A stretch of DNA of 64,000 bases from PALSA-350 sp963834445 (GTDB taxonomy: Bacteria > Acidobacteriota > Terriglobia > Terriglobales > Acidobacteriaceae), in contig CAWIBU010000003.1 in the NCBI GenBank assembly GCA_963834445.1, forward strand, positions 1,612,001 through 1,676,000, written 5' to 3'. Shown here piece by piece: positions 52,786-61,638 of this stretch. Under the pieces are notes generated by a model. It saw only the letters and a program-made list of their open reading frames with translations, did not search any database and was not told the DNA's origin. Every line of letters begins with the position of its first letter. Position 1 is the first letter of the stretch. A program made the translations under genes and the position numbers.

Positions 52786-53772
52786 TTACTGCTGTTGCTG
52801 TTGCATTTGTTGCAAGTGTAATAACTGCGCTGGAGGAACCGGGGGCTCTTGCGCGCGCTCCACCAGAATAGACCAATCTTCAGGAACTGGCATATCGCGA
52901 TCCATCGGTGGCAAATCGACATACTTCGACACTTTCACGGCTACGTAGAGCTGGCTATCTTTGCTGCCGCGGTAGGTGCCGCGCGTCGGCGGTACATCCG
53001 CATAATCCCTGCCTAGGGCGGTGCGTATGTATCGGTTCTGCACCAGCAGATTGTTGGTCGGGTCGAATCCCACCCAACCCACCTGGGGCAAAAAGGCCTC
53101 CACCCAGGCGTGCGTGGAGTCGGAAGTGGTGCGGTCGACGTTGTCCTCTCCGTGATAGAGATAGCCGCTCACGTAGCGGCAGGGGATGCCCACATGCCGC
53201 ACCAGAGCAATCATGGTGTGGGCAAAGTCCTGGCATACGCCCTTTCTGGTTGCCAGCGCTTCGTCGATAGGAGAGTTCACGTGCGTGCTGCGCGGCGTGT
53301 AGTCGAACCAGTGGTAGAGCGAGGCATTCAACTGCCGCAGCAGCACCAGGGGATCGTCGCGCCGGCGCACGTCCAGCAGTTTCGCCAAATCGAGCAGCGC
53401 CGGCGACGGCTTGGCAAACTCGCTGGGCAGCAGCATCTCTGAGAAATCGCCCAGGGTAATCAGCGAGTCCAGTTCGCCCCACGCACCCGGCCGCAGTGTC
53501 TGCGGAATCTCGGGCATGGGCTGTTGTTCTACCAGAGCTTCCGCCACCATCACCAACTGCGAGTGTTCTCCGGGAATATCAAAGTGATGCACGTTATTTC
53601 CCAGGTGATCGCGATAAGAGAAGACGCGGCAACGCGGGCTCACCGACAGGGAGAACGAGAGGCAGCGTTGGTTGTTGTCGCTGCGCGGGTGCATCCGTGC
53701 CTCCATCAGGCTCTCGCTCACCAGGTCCGCATAATGAAACTTCGTCAAATGCCGTATCTGATAAAAATCCAT
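52786..53772 (-). CDS. Transglutaminase-like protein with complete Cys-His-Asp triad
   Basis: The 328-aa protein has the bacterial transglutaminase N-terminal domain (about 1-85; YQIRHLTKFHYADLVSESLMEARM) and a papain-like transglutaminase core with C180 in KGVCQDFAH, H221 in DSTHAWVEAFLP and D237 in VGFDPTNN. The C-terminus is Gln-rich. These proteins are predicted peptidases or peptide-crosslinking enzymes. It belongs to the conserved set of COG1305 transglutaminase, alpha-E and circularly permuted ATP-grasp genes proposed to make and process an unknown modified peptide. 159 bp separate it from the alpha-E gene. Confidence 0.9.
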   Translation of the reverse strand: MDFYQIRHLTKFHYADLVSESLMEARMHPRSDNNQRCLSFSLSVSPRCRVFSYRDHLGNNVHHFDIPGEHSQLVMVAEALVEQQPMPEIPQTLRPGAWGELDSLITLGDFSEMLLPSEFAKPSPALLDLAKLLDVRRRDDPLVLLRQLNASLYHWFDYTPRSTHVNSPIDEALATRKGVCQDFAHTMIALVRHVGIPCRYVSGYLYHGEDNVDRTTSDSTHAWVEAFLPQVGWVGFDPTNNLLVQNRYIRTALGRDYADVPPTRGTYRGSKDSQLYVAVKVSKYVDLPPMDRDMPVPEDWSILVERAQEPPVPPAQLLHLQQMQQQQQ

Positions 53773-53931
53773 CGCTCACCCAACTAAATCTCTCAGCCCG
53801 TCCGAACAACTGGAGGGATCTGCTTTCCACTCAACCAGCAACCAATCTCAACCGAAGCACCCCCGTTAGCTTTGTCATCCCGGCCGAAGTGGAGTGATCT
53901 GCGGTACCCCTCGGCCAAGAAGCAAACGCCC

Positions 53932-54894
53932 TTACATAGCCAACGCCGCTTCCACCGAATACTGAATATAAAACCGGTAAATCAAATCATGCGTTTGCCG
54001 GCACTGCTGCAGAATGTTATGCAGATACGCGCCGGCATCCTGGGCCAGAATGTCTGAAACCTCCACAAAGCAAAGCGACGCCTGCAGCTTCCCCGAAACG
54101 CGCGAAAGGTCATCTACGGGCTGCCTCCCGCTCGACTGCCGCACCGCCACCAGCGCCTGGCGCAGGGAATCAATCGAATACCGCAGCGAGTGGGGGAACT
54201 GCGGGTTCAGCAACAGGAATTCCAGAATCCACTCCGCCGTCAGGTCTGCGGTATAAACCTTGCAGTACGCCTCGAAGGCCGTGCAACAGCGCAAAAGCCC
54301 AACCCACTCCTGGTAGTGGCGGCCTTCCGCTCCTAGATCTGGTTCACCCAGAAGCTCCGGCTGATACAAGTCAAGCAGATTGGCGATAGCCGACGCACGT
54401 TCCAGGTAACGCCCCAATTGGATAAACTGCCACTCCTCTCCATGGCTCATGGTGGTATCCGTCACACCTTGAAACAGATGGAGCCCATCAATCACCGCGG
54501 GAAGAAAATCGGCCAGCCGGGTATTCAAGCCAAACTCCGAGTGTGGTTGAATCACCCAGTGGTACATGCGGTTCAGTTGCTGCCACTGCTCGGAGCTGAT
54601 CTCATCACGTACCTGGCGCGCATTCTCCCGCGCTTCGATCAGGCACGAAGTGACCGAAGCAGGGATATCGGCGTCGAACGTCAGCGAGTGAACCAACTGG
54701 TAGTAGTCGTTCTCCCAGCGAACCCCTTGTGGATTGCCTAGAGCCGCCAGCACCCGCTTCCATCGGCCCTCGGCGCTGGTGCTGGACTTGTCCAGCATCA
54801 ACCCCATGTTCACATCCAGCATCCGCACCGTATGCTCGGCGCGCTCCAGATAGCGGCTCATCCAATAAAGACTGTCTGCCACGCGAGATAGCAT
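53932..54894 (-). CDS. Alpha-E domain protein (COG2307, DUF403)
   Basis: The 320-aa all-helical protein starts with MLSRVADSLYWMSRYLERAEHT, the signature of the alpha-E domain, and keeps QFIQLGRYLERASAIANLLDLY in the middle, the second conserved repeat. Alpha-E proteins almost always sit beside a circularly permuted ATP-grasp ligase and are thought to be its partner or scaffold; no catalytic role is established. It starts 7 bp after the ATP-grasp stop, so coexpression is clear. Confidence 0.93.
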   Translation of the reverse strand: MLSRVADSLYWMSRYLERAEHTVRMLDVNMGLMLDKSSTSAEGRWKRVLAALGNPQGVRWENDYYQLVHSLTFDADIPASVTSCLIEARENARQVRDEISSEQWQQLNRMYHWVIQPHSEFGLNTRLADFLPAVIDGLHLFQGVTDTTMSHGEEWQFIQLGRYLERASAIANLLDLYQPELLGEPDLGAEGRHYQEWVGLLRCCTAFEAYCKVYTADLTAEWILEFLLLNPQFPHSLRYSIDSLRQALVAVRQSSGRQPVDDLSRVSGKLQASLCFVEVSDILAQDAGAYLHNILQQCRQTHDLIYRFYIQYSVEAALAM

Positions 54895-54901
54895 GTGTCC
54901 T

Positions 54902-56368
54902 CTAGTCGTTCAAAACCCAGGTGTCCTTACTGCCCCCGCCCTGAGACGAGTTCACTACCAGCGAGCCCCTGCGCAACGCAACCCGGGTCAGGCCGCCGGG
55001 AACAATGCGCACCTTATCGCCATACAAAATGTATGGTCGCAGGTCCACGTGCCTCGGTTCGATCCCATTCTCCGTTAAACAGCCGGCGCGTGAAAAATCG
55101 AGCGTTGGCTGGGCAATATAGTTGCGCGGGTTGGCCTCGATCGCCCGCTTGAACTCCTCGCGCTGTTCCGCAGTGCTGTGCGGCCCGATCAACATGCCGT
55201 AGCCGCCAGACTCGCCCACCGCCTTCACCACCAGCTTGTCGAGATTCTCGCAACAGTACTTGCGCTGTTTGGGGTCGGTCATGAGGTAGGTCTCGACGTT
55301 ATTTAGAATCGGTTCCTCGCCCAGGTAGTAGCGAATGATCGCCGGCACGTAGGCGTACACGGCTTTGTCATCGGCGATGCCGGTGCCGAACGCATTCGCC
55401 AGCGTCACATTGCCGGCGCGGTAAGCGTTGAATAAACCAGCCACCCCAAGAATCGAGTCAGACCGAAATGCCAGCGGATCGATGAAGTCGTCGTCCACCC
55501 TGCGATAGATCACATCCACTCGCTTCAAGCCGGCCGTGGTGCGCATGTACACCACGTTGTCGTGGATCACCAGGTCGCGCCCTTCGACCAATTCGATACC
55601 CATCTGCCTGGCCAGATACGTGTGCTCAAAGTAGGCGGAGTTGTACACCCCCGGCGTCAGCAACACAATCGAAGGATCGTGTCGCCCCTCCGGAGCCAGC
55701 GACCGCAGCGTGCTCAAAAGCAACTGCGTGTAATGCTCAATCGGCTGTACCCCGTAATCTCGGAACAAAGCAGGAAATGTGCGCTTCATCACCCGGCGGC
55801 TGGTCAGCATGTACGAAACTCCGCTGGGCACGCGCAAATTATCTTCGAGCACCACGAATTCGCCGTTACTCAGACGCAGAAGATCGGTGCCCGTGACGGT
55901 GATGTATACATTGCGCGGCACCTGCAGGCCGCGCATTTCTCTGCGGAACTGGCGGCAGCTATAAACAATCTCCCGCGGCACGTGCCCGTCATTGAGAATC
56001 TTGCCTTCGTTGTAAACATCGTGCAGAAAGAGATTGAGCGCGGTGATGCGCTGGGTAAGGCCTTTTTCAATGTGCCGCCACTCCGCACCGGTGATCACCC
56101 GTGGTAGCAAGTCATAAGGAAAAATACGTTCCGTCCCCTCACCACTGCCATACACATTGAAGGTGATGCCCTGGGTAAGAAAAGACAGGTCAACCGAGCG
56201 TTTGCGGCGCGCGATTTCCTCTTGCGGAAGGTTCAAAAATGTCTCCAGCACGCCCGCATAATGGGGCCTCACGACCCCGTCTTGAGAAAACATCTCATCG
56301 TACGTATTGTCGAGGACGTAGTCCTTCAGGAGCGGATTGGCAAACGTGCTGGGTCGAGCTAATTCCAT
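54902..56368 (-). CDS. Circularly permuted ATP-grasp ligase (COG2308, DUF404/DUF407)
   Basis: The 488-aa protein has the family blocks ITFNVYGSGEGTERIFPYDLLPRVI, VYNEGKILNDGHVPREIV, LEDNLRVPSGVSYML, VDVIYRRVDDDFIDPLAF and VVKAVGESGGYGMLIGPHS, where the last two match ATP-grasp nucleotide and metal loops in permuted order (motifs abbreviated). It is predicted to be an ATP-dependent carboxylate-amine ligase forming peptide-like bonds. Iyer and colleagues grouped it with alpha-E, transglutaminase and Anbu genes; all four types occur here. It starts 9 bp after the second transglutaminase gene. Confidence 0.93.
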   Translation of the reverse strand: MELARPSTFANPLLKDYVLDNTYDEMFSQDGVVRPHYAGVLETFLNLPQEEIARRKRSVDLSFLTQGITFNVYGSGEGTERIFPYDLLPRVITGAEWRHIEKGLTQRITALNLFLHDVYNEGKILNDGHVPREIVYSCRQFRREMRGLQVPRNVYITVTGTDLLRLSNGEFVVLEDNLRVPSGVSYMLTSRRVMKRTFPALFRDYGVQPIEHYTQLLLSTLRSLAPEGRHDPSIVLLTPGVYNSAYFEHTYLARQMGIELVEGRDLVIHDNVVYMRTTAGLKRVDVIYRRVDDDFIDPLAFRSDSILGVAGLFNAYRAGNVTLANAFGTGIADDKAVYAYVPAIIRYYLGEEPILNNVETYLMTDPKQRKYCCENLDKLVVKAVGESGGYGMLIGPHSTAEQREEFKRAIEANPRNYIAQPTLDFSRAGCLTENGIEPRHVDLRPYILYGDKVRIVPGGLTRVALRRGSLVVNSSQGGGSKDTWVLND

Positions 56369-56377
56369 TAAGCCTCT

Positions 56378-57211
56378 CTACTTCTTGTAGCTGGACAGGG
56401 CGTCCGTAGGGACCTCGTCGCTGATGACATCGAAGTTGGTGAGGCCGGCGATTCCAAACGAAGTCGTGATGGCCACGTCTGAAGCGTCTCGCCCCACCGC
56501 CATCAAAACCCGGCCGATCCGGGGATGGTTATGTCGTGCGTCCACCGTCCACCAGCGGTTGGCCAGGTAGACCTCAAACCAGGCACTGAAGTCCATCGGC
56601 GTATAGGTCGGAGGGATACCGATGTCCCCCAGGTATCCGGTCACGTAACGTGCTGGAATGTTGACCGCGCGGCAAAAGGTAACTGCCAGGTGCTGAAAGT
56701 CGCGGCAGACGCCCACCCGCTCGGTGAACACATCGAGCGCCGTCTTAGTGGAACGGGCGTGTTGATAGCCAAACGACACTTTGCTGTAAACCCAATTGCA
56801 GATGGCCTGCACCCGGTTCCACCCTGGGGCTACGTTGCCAAACAACTCAACCGCGATGTTCGACAGCCGATCGACCTCGCAATAGCGGCTGTTGAGCAGG
56901 TAGATGAGGGTCTCGTTGGGCAACTCCGAAACCGGATGCTCCATCGCGTCCAGTGGGGTCGGGTCTTCCATGCCGGAGTCTTCGATCAGCGTAGAACCCG
57001 TCAGCCGGATGTGTCCGGCGGGTGCCACAAATCGCGAGCATCGATTGCCGAAGGTATCGATATAGCTGGAAATAGGCACGGCCGGGTCCAGCTTCAGCTC
57101 GTCGGGCTCCAGCAAATCTGGTACTCGTGAGGGATGCACGTGCAGCATCGCGACGATGGTAACCGGGGCGGGAACGTTAAATCCGATGTCATAACCTAAG
57201 CGAATAAGCAT
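56378..57211 (-). CDS. Transglutaminase-like protein with Ser at the usual His position
   Basis: The 277-aa protein has an N-terminal beta domain and a transglutaminase core with C169 in GVCRDFQHLAVTFCRAVNIPAR (abbreviated) and D224 in WTVDARHN. The strand that normally reads H-A-W-x-E-V reads MDFSAWFEVYL, placing S209 where the catalytic His is expected; nearby H174 or H227 could stand in. So the protein may be inactive, use another base, or be a known subgroup variant. It is the first gene of the leftward operon, with the Anbu gene diverging 230 bp upstream. Confidence 0.88.
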   Translation of the reverse strand: MLIRLGYDIGFNVPAPVTIVAMLHVHPSRVPDLLEPDELKLDPAVPISSYIDTFGNRCSRFVAPAGHIRLTGSTLIEDSGMEDPTPLDAMEHPVSELPNETLIYLLNSRYCEVDRLSNIAVELFGNVAPGWNRVQAICNWVYSKVSFGYQHARSTKTALDVFTERVGVCRDFQHLAVTFCRAVNIPARYVTGYLGDIGIPPTYTPMDFSAWFEVYLANRWWTVDARHNHPRIGRVLMAVGRDASDVAITTSFGIAGLTNFDVISDEVPTDALSSYKK

Positions 57212-57441
57212 TGCGTACCTCGATCTAGCCCTGAAGAGTCAAGTGCCCAGGGTTGCCCCCAGGCAAGTCGACAGGAACGACAAGGTCCTTGCCGCAAAAA
57301 TTATGATGCTGAAAAACTAACAGACAACGCGGATCGGGTCACACCTCTTTCTATCGTTATACCCCAGAAAGCGTTCGCCCTGTCTCCCAGGCCGGGTGCA
57401 ACGCCGGCAAAAATACTCTAGATTGGAATTGGAGACTGAGA

Positions 57442-58188
57442 ATGACTTATTGTCTGGGCATTATGACCAGTGAGGGTTTAGTGATGGCGTCCGATTCGCG
57501 AACCAACGCCGGCTACGACCAAGTCAATGTGTGCCAAAAAATGCATACGTTTCTGCAACCGGGAGAACGTGCCTTTGTCATCCTGGTGAGCGGAAATCTC
57601 TCTCTGACGCAATCCGTCATTACCCTCCTGCGCGACGAGTTTGAAGCCGGAGACGGCCTGGCCAAAGCCGACACCATGTATTCTGCTGCTCGCGCGGTCG
57701 GGGAAATGGTGCGCCGCGTCTCTGAACTCGATCGCGCCGCGCTCGAAAAAGACGACTTCAAGTTCAATATCCACCTTCTGCTGGGTGGCCAGGTCAAGGG
57801 CGAAAAACCCAATCTTTTCCTGATCTATCCCCAGGGCAATCCGCTCAGCGCGACTGAGGATTCGCCCTATCTGCAAATCGGTGAAGTCAAGTATGGCCGG
57901 CCCATCCTCGATCGCGGCATCGAGTTCGGCTCCACCAGCCTGGAGGTTGCGGGTACCTACGCATTGCTTTCGCTCGACGCCGCCATGCGTTCCAACGTGA
58001 CCGTCGGCCCGCCTCTGGAACTCCTGCTCTACGAGAACGACAAGCTGGACTTCGATCGTTACCGCCGCTTCAAGGCTGACGATCCGGAGCTGGAACAAAT
58101 GCATGCGCGATGGGAATTAGAATTGCGCCGTGCCGTAGAAGAACTGCCCAGTGTTCCCATTGACGGCCGTCCGCCAGCGCCTCGTTAA
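57442..58188 (+). CDS. Anbu, proteasome-like Ntn hydrolase (COG3484)
   Basis: The 248-aa protein starts MTYCLGI, so removal of Met exposes Thr1, the Ntn nucleophile. ASDSRTNAG gives D17, and VCQKMHTF gives K32 in mature numbering, completing a proteasome-type active site. Anbu proteins form open helical or ring assemblies of beta-type subunits; a physiological substrate is unknown. The family co-occurs with the ATP-grasp, alpha-E and transglutaminase genes found divergently here, suggesting that it processes their product. GGAG lies 7 bp before the ATG. Confidence 0.93.
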   Translation: MTYCLGIMTSEGLVMASDSRTNAGYDQVNVCQKMHTFLQPGERAFVILVSGNLSLTQSVITLLRDEFEAGDGLAKADTMYSAARAVGEMVRRVSELDRAALEKDDFKFNIHLLLGGQVKGEKPNLFLIYPQGNPLSATEDSPYLQIGEVKYGRPILDRGIEFGSTSLEVAGTYALLSLDAAMRSNVTVGPPLELLLYENDKLDFDRYRRFKADDPELEQMHARWELELRRAVEELPSVPIDGRPPAPR

Positions 58189-58286
58189 CGACTTCCTATA
58201 TGTTTTCAAGTCAGTCGTCCCTGCGGGACTGTGGCACCCGACAGGTTGGCAAACGGAAGTTATGAGCGACGCACTCCATTAGCCAG

Positions 58287-59684
58287 CTATTTCCCGTCGT
58301 CGAAATGAAAAAAAAGATTGTTAATCGACTCGGCCAGCGTCGGATGCGCAAACACTCCATCCCGTAGAACGGGGTATTTCAAGTGCCCCATCATCGCCAG
58401 CTGGAACACCGTCATCACCTCGCCGCCCTCAATCCCCAACACCGTAGCACCCAGAATCTCTTCTGTTTCGGCATCGACCACAGCCTTCATCAGGCCGCGC
58501 GTCTCGTCTACCTCGAGGGCGCGCGCCACGGAAGTCATCGGCATCCGCGCAACCCGGATCTTGCGCCCGCTCTTTCTTGCCTCGCTCTCCGTCATGCCAA
58601 TTCGGCCCAGTTGCGGGTCCATGAAAACGGTGTAGGGAACCATCCGGTCGCGTATCGAGCGGTCGCCTCCTTCAAGCAGGTTGGCGCGCAAGATCCGATA
58701 ATCGTCATACGCGATGTGGGTGAACTGGGGTCCACCTTTGACATCGCCAATCGCGTAAACACCCTGTGCCGTGGTCTCCAGCCGGTCGTTCGCCTTGATA
58801 AAGCCCTTCTCGTCCACGGCAACGCCACCTGCTGCCGGGTTCAGAGCCTTTGTATTAGGCACCCGGCCGGCGCCCAGCAGCAGTTCCGAGCCTTCCACTG
58901 CCGGCACTGGGCCGCCCGGTGCCAGTTGCAATCGAATCACGCCGTTACTCCGCGTCACCTTCTCTGTGTGCGCGTTGAGCAAGACCTCAATCCCGTCCTG
59001 GCGTAGGATCTTCAGCACTTCCGCCGCAACGTCCGCGTCTTCTCCGGTCAGCAGCTGCGGTCCTGACTGAACGATCGTCACCTGGCTGCCGAAGCGGCGA
59101 AACATCTGGCTGAACTCGATGCCGATGTAGCCGCCACCGAGAACCAGAAGGTGCTCGGGCACGCGGTCCAGCTCCATGATGCTGTCGTTATCGAGATGGG
59201 GAACAGTATCGATCCCCGCAATGTTTGGCGTGGCGCTGTGCGTGCCCGTATCGATAAAAATTTGCGGCGCTGTCAGCCGCCGCTCTCCTCCGCCGTTGAG
59301 TGCTACGCGAATCTCCCGTAGGCCGGTAAAGGACGCCTCGCCGCGGATGAGCTCCACCTTCGCCGTCGCCAGTCGTTTTTCTCTGCTTTCGCGAAAGCTT
59401 CTGACGATAGCGCGCTTTCGCTCCCGAACGCGCCCCAGGTCAATGGCAAGGCTGCCGGTCTCGACGCCATAATCGGCAGCGCGCCGCGCCAGGTAGGCGA
59501 CGCGTGCGCTGGCCACCATGGTCTTGGTGGGCGTGCAGCCACGATTGATGCACGTACCCCCCACATCCTGGCGCTCCACCAGCGCCGTCTTCTTGCCCGC
59601 TGAGGCATACGCCTCGACCAGGGGATTACCACCTTGGCCGGAGCCAATGACGATGGCGTCGAAGTTTTCTGTCTGCTCACTCAT
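58287..59684 (-). CDS. FAD-dependent pyridine-nucleotide disulfide oxidoreductase (Lpd/MerA-like)
   Basis: The 465-aa protein has the FAD motif GSGQGGNPL, redox cysteines C45/C50 in GGTCINRGCTPTK, the NAD motif GGGYIGIEF, and a dimerisation domain with DPQLGRIGMTE and HPTLAESINNLF. The C-terminal HPTLAE lacks the exact lipoamide-dehydrogenase spacing around the second His, and the PLVEAYASAG start resembles mercuric-reductase-like paralogues of unknown role. It is distinct from lpdA at 8965 and has no E2 neighbour, so its role is probably not in a 2-oxoacid complex. Confidence 0.85.
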   Translation of the reverse strand: MSEQTENFDAIVIGSGQGGNPLVEAYASAGKKTALVERQDVGGTCINRGCTPTKTMVASARVAYLARRAADYGVETGSLAIDLGRVRERKRAIVRSFRESREKRLATAKVELIRGEASFTGLREIRVALNGGGERRLTAPQIFIDTGTHSATPNIAGIDTVPHLDNDSIMELDRVPEHLLVLGGGYIGIEFSQMFRRFGSQVTIVQSGPQLLTGEDADVAAEVLKILRQDGIEVLLNAHTEKVTRSNGVIRLQLAPGGPVPAVEGSELLLGAGRVPNTKALNPAAGGVAVDEKGFIKANDRLETTAQGVYAIGDVKGGPQFTHIAYDDYRILRANLLEGGDRSIRDRMVPYTVFMDPQLGRIGMTESEARKSGRKIRVARMPMTSVARALEVDETRGLMKAVVDAETEEILGATVLGIEGGEVMTVFQLAMMGHLKYPVLRDGVFAHPTLAESINNLFFHFDDGK

Positions 59685-59726
59685 ATCCCACCTTGGATGC
59701 CGGCAGATGCGCGATGAGACCGGGAT

Positions 59727-60203
59727 TTACCAGCGAGAGACGATCAGAAACCCTCCGCCGACGGCTACCAGATCTTCCAGGAGGGCAATCAGGAAGTCAG
59801 GAACCTTTGCCCCGCGACTCAGCAAGCGGCGGTAGTTATAACCGGCGAAGGCGCCCGCCACGCCCCCAATGCCACCCAGAATCGCCCCCATGACCGGCGA
59901 CATCGTGGAAGCAAGGCACAAAGCCGCACCGCACAGGGCGCCGAAAACGACACGGGCGCCCAGCGGTCCAGCCTGAGTCCGGCCAGGGATAAAAGGGAGT
60001 TTGTCGGCGATCAGCTCGCCGAGGGCGAGCAGGGAAAAGATAACCAGGGAAATCTTGTTAGCGAAGAAAGCGAGCAGCCCACCGTCGAGATGCAGCCAGC
60101 CGAGGTGGGCTCCCCAGGCAATCACGGCCGGAGCCGTCATCGAGCGCAGGCCGCAAACGCAGCCAATCAAAAATGCATAGAACAGAACCAGTCCGGTAGC
60201 CAT
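59727..60203 (-). CDS. DUF4126 family membrane protein
   Basis: The 158-aa protein has four or so hydrophobic segments and the DUF4126 pattern: GCVCGLRSMTAPAVIAWGAHLG near the N-terminus, LGELIADKLPFIPGRT, and a Gly-rich closing part (GAILGGIGGVAGAFAGYNYRR; abbreviated). The function is unknown. The ATG at 60203 with GGTGA is preferred over a start nine codons upstream at 60230. Confidence 0.85.
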   Translation of the reverse strand: MATGLVLFYAFLIGCVCGLRSMTAPAVIAWGAHLGWLHLDGGLLAFFANKISLVIFSLLALGELIADKLPFIPGRTQAGPLGARVVFGALCGAALCLASTMSPVMGAILGGIGGVAGAFAGYNYRRLLSRGAKVPDFLIALLEDLVAVGGGFLIVSRW

Positions 60204-60234
60204 TGAATCACCATGGCGGTCGCCGAGCAAGTTG

Positions 60235-60927
60235 TCAATGCCCGAGCGCAGCCTGCGTTTCGGGCATCAAGGTAAGTTCGTTCTGCAAGCGGAAGCTGAC
60301 TACCGATTCTGCTGGGATGGAAAGGTCCCGGTTACCCGTAAAGGCCGCGCCCAGGGCGCCAGCGCCGCCGCCGGCCAGGCCACCGACCAGCAGGCCGACA
60401 CCACCGGTGGCCACTCCACCAATCAACATCCCCATGCCGGCGCCGCCGCCAATGAAGGCCGCACTGCGCCGCCCTTTACCTTTCTTGCTGCGTGACAGGT
60501 CAGAAGTATCGATGCGATATTGTGTTCCGTTCACGTCCAGGCGGGTCAAGGTCAGCGCCATCAACGACCGGCCCTTGAAGACGCCGCGATGATGGGCCAC
60601 CAGAACTTCTCCTGTGACCTCGGAACCGGCAGGCACGGCCACGGTATTGCCTGCGACGATCGGGTCCGCCAGGGTCCCGGTAAACCGGTCGCCCGACTGC
60701 ACATGTTTCACGTCGATGGTCTCGTTTAAACGAACCTGTAGCCGGGTTCCCCGCGGAAGTGTTAACCCGGGTTCAGGTGCGGGAGCGGGCGGAGGTGCGG
60801 GAGGTGCAATCTGTGCCGGCGCTTTAGCGGCGGCGATGGCAGTTGTCTTGCTGCTGCAGCCGCCAAGCGATAGCAGAATCGTGCACGCGGCGATCACTCG
60901 CCAGAAAGGGGGGGAAGTGGCATGCAT
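60235..60927 (-). CDS. Predicted lipoprotein with glycine-rich segment
   Basis: The 230-aa product has a lipoprotein signal ending in LSLGGC, with Cys24 as lipidation site, a Pro/Ala-rich spacer (25-55), a beta-rich core (RGTRLQVRLNETIDVKHVQSGDRFTG, abbreviated) and a Gly-zipper stretch of about 50 residues (AAFIGGGAGMGMLIGGVATGG...). The C-terminal SFRLQNELTL resembles the end of barrel-associated domains. It looks like a family common in Acidobacteriota. I name no function; it may be anchored in the inner or outer membrane. It precedes the DUF4126 gene on the same strand. Confidence 0.75.
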   Translation of the reverse strand: MHATSPPFWRVIAACTILLSLGGCSSKTTAIAAAKAPAQIAPPAPPPAPAPEPGLTLPRGTRLQVRLNETIDVKHVQSGDRFTGTLADPIVAGNTVAVPAGSEVTGEVLVAHHRGVFKGRSLMALTLTRLDVNGTQYRIDTSDLSRSKKGKGRRSAAFIGGGAGMGMLIGGVATGGVGLLVGGLAGGGAGALGAAFTGNRDLSIPAESVVSFRLQNELTLMPETQAALGH

Positions 60928-60991
60928 GGGGCCAAGTTACTCCGAACCCGAGCTTCCCGATGCAGTACTTTAGTTGCAGAGGACTGAGTCA

Positions 60992-61423
60992 TTGGCAAAA
61001 CTTCGGCTTCCGCTCGCCATTTTCGCGTTAGCCCTGATCCCACTGGCCGCACCGCTGGTGGCAAGGACTCACCCGCTGGCTGCTCTCCTCATCCGTGACT
61101 TCTTCTCCCGCCTCTGCCATCAGGACCCCACCTGCAGTTTCCTGCTGGAAGGCTCCCCCGTCGCGGTCTGCGTGCGCTGCCTCGGCATTTACTTTGGCGT
61201 CGCCCTGGCCACCCTGCGGTGGTTAGAAAGGCCCATCGCCGCTCGCCTCTTTTCTATCGCCATCCTACTGAATCTAATAGACGTAGCCACGGGGACGCTG
61301 CACTGGCACGGCAACCTGCCGCTCCCGCGCTTCTTGTTAGGATTGTTCCTGGGCCTGGCATCCGGCGGGGTCCTGTTTTCATCAACCGGCCAAAATAACC
61401 TCCACCCAATCAAAACCACTTAA
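60992..61423 (+). CDS. DUF2085 family membrane protein
   Basis: The 143-aa protein has four hydrophobic segments and the DUF2085 cysteine pattern: FFSRLCHQDPTCSF followed by VAVCVRCLGIYFGVALA. The cysteine pair could bind metal or form disulfides; the function is unknown. No ATG is available. I chose TTG at 60992 because GAGG lies 8 bp before it; TTG at 60974 is the alternative and adds six residues. Confidence 0.8.
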   Translation: MAKLRLPLAIFALALIPLAAPLVARTHPLAALLIRDFFSRLCHQDPTCSFLLEGSPVAVCVRCLGIYFGVALATLRWLERPIAARLFSIAILLNLIDVATGTLHWHGNLPLPRFLLGLFLGLASGGVLFSSTGQNNLHPIKTT

Positions 61424-61460
61424 AAACTGGACGAGTGCCCCATGTTCGCACTAGCGTACT

Positions 61461-61564
61461 CCGGATTTCCTGTCGAGCACGCTGGCGTTGGCGAACTTCA
61501 TGCGGCTTTCCTTAATGAAAGCCGTACTCGCGGATGTCGGTGGCGCCCCGTGCAGGAAATCCGG
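61461..61564. repeat. Structured intergenic repeat with outer and inner inverted repeats
   Basis: A 12-bp perfect inverted repeat (ccggatttcctg 61461-61472; caggaaatccgg 61553-61564) brackets an inner hairpin, cggctttc and gaaagccg around cttaat (61503-61524). It lies in the 215-bp gap between the converging DUF2085 and pyrC genes; the short open frames there look fortuitous. The plan, an outer dyad holding a small hairpin, recalls the repeat at 52185. Confidence 0.6.
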
Positions 61565-61638
61565 ATAAATGGGCCGAAAACGATGGGGCGAAGCCCCTCC
61601 ATTGCACTTGAAAACCTTCCAGCAGAAAGAGATCGTTC

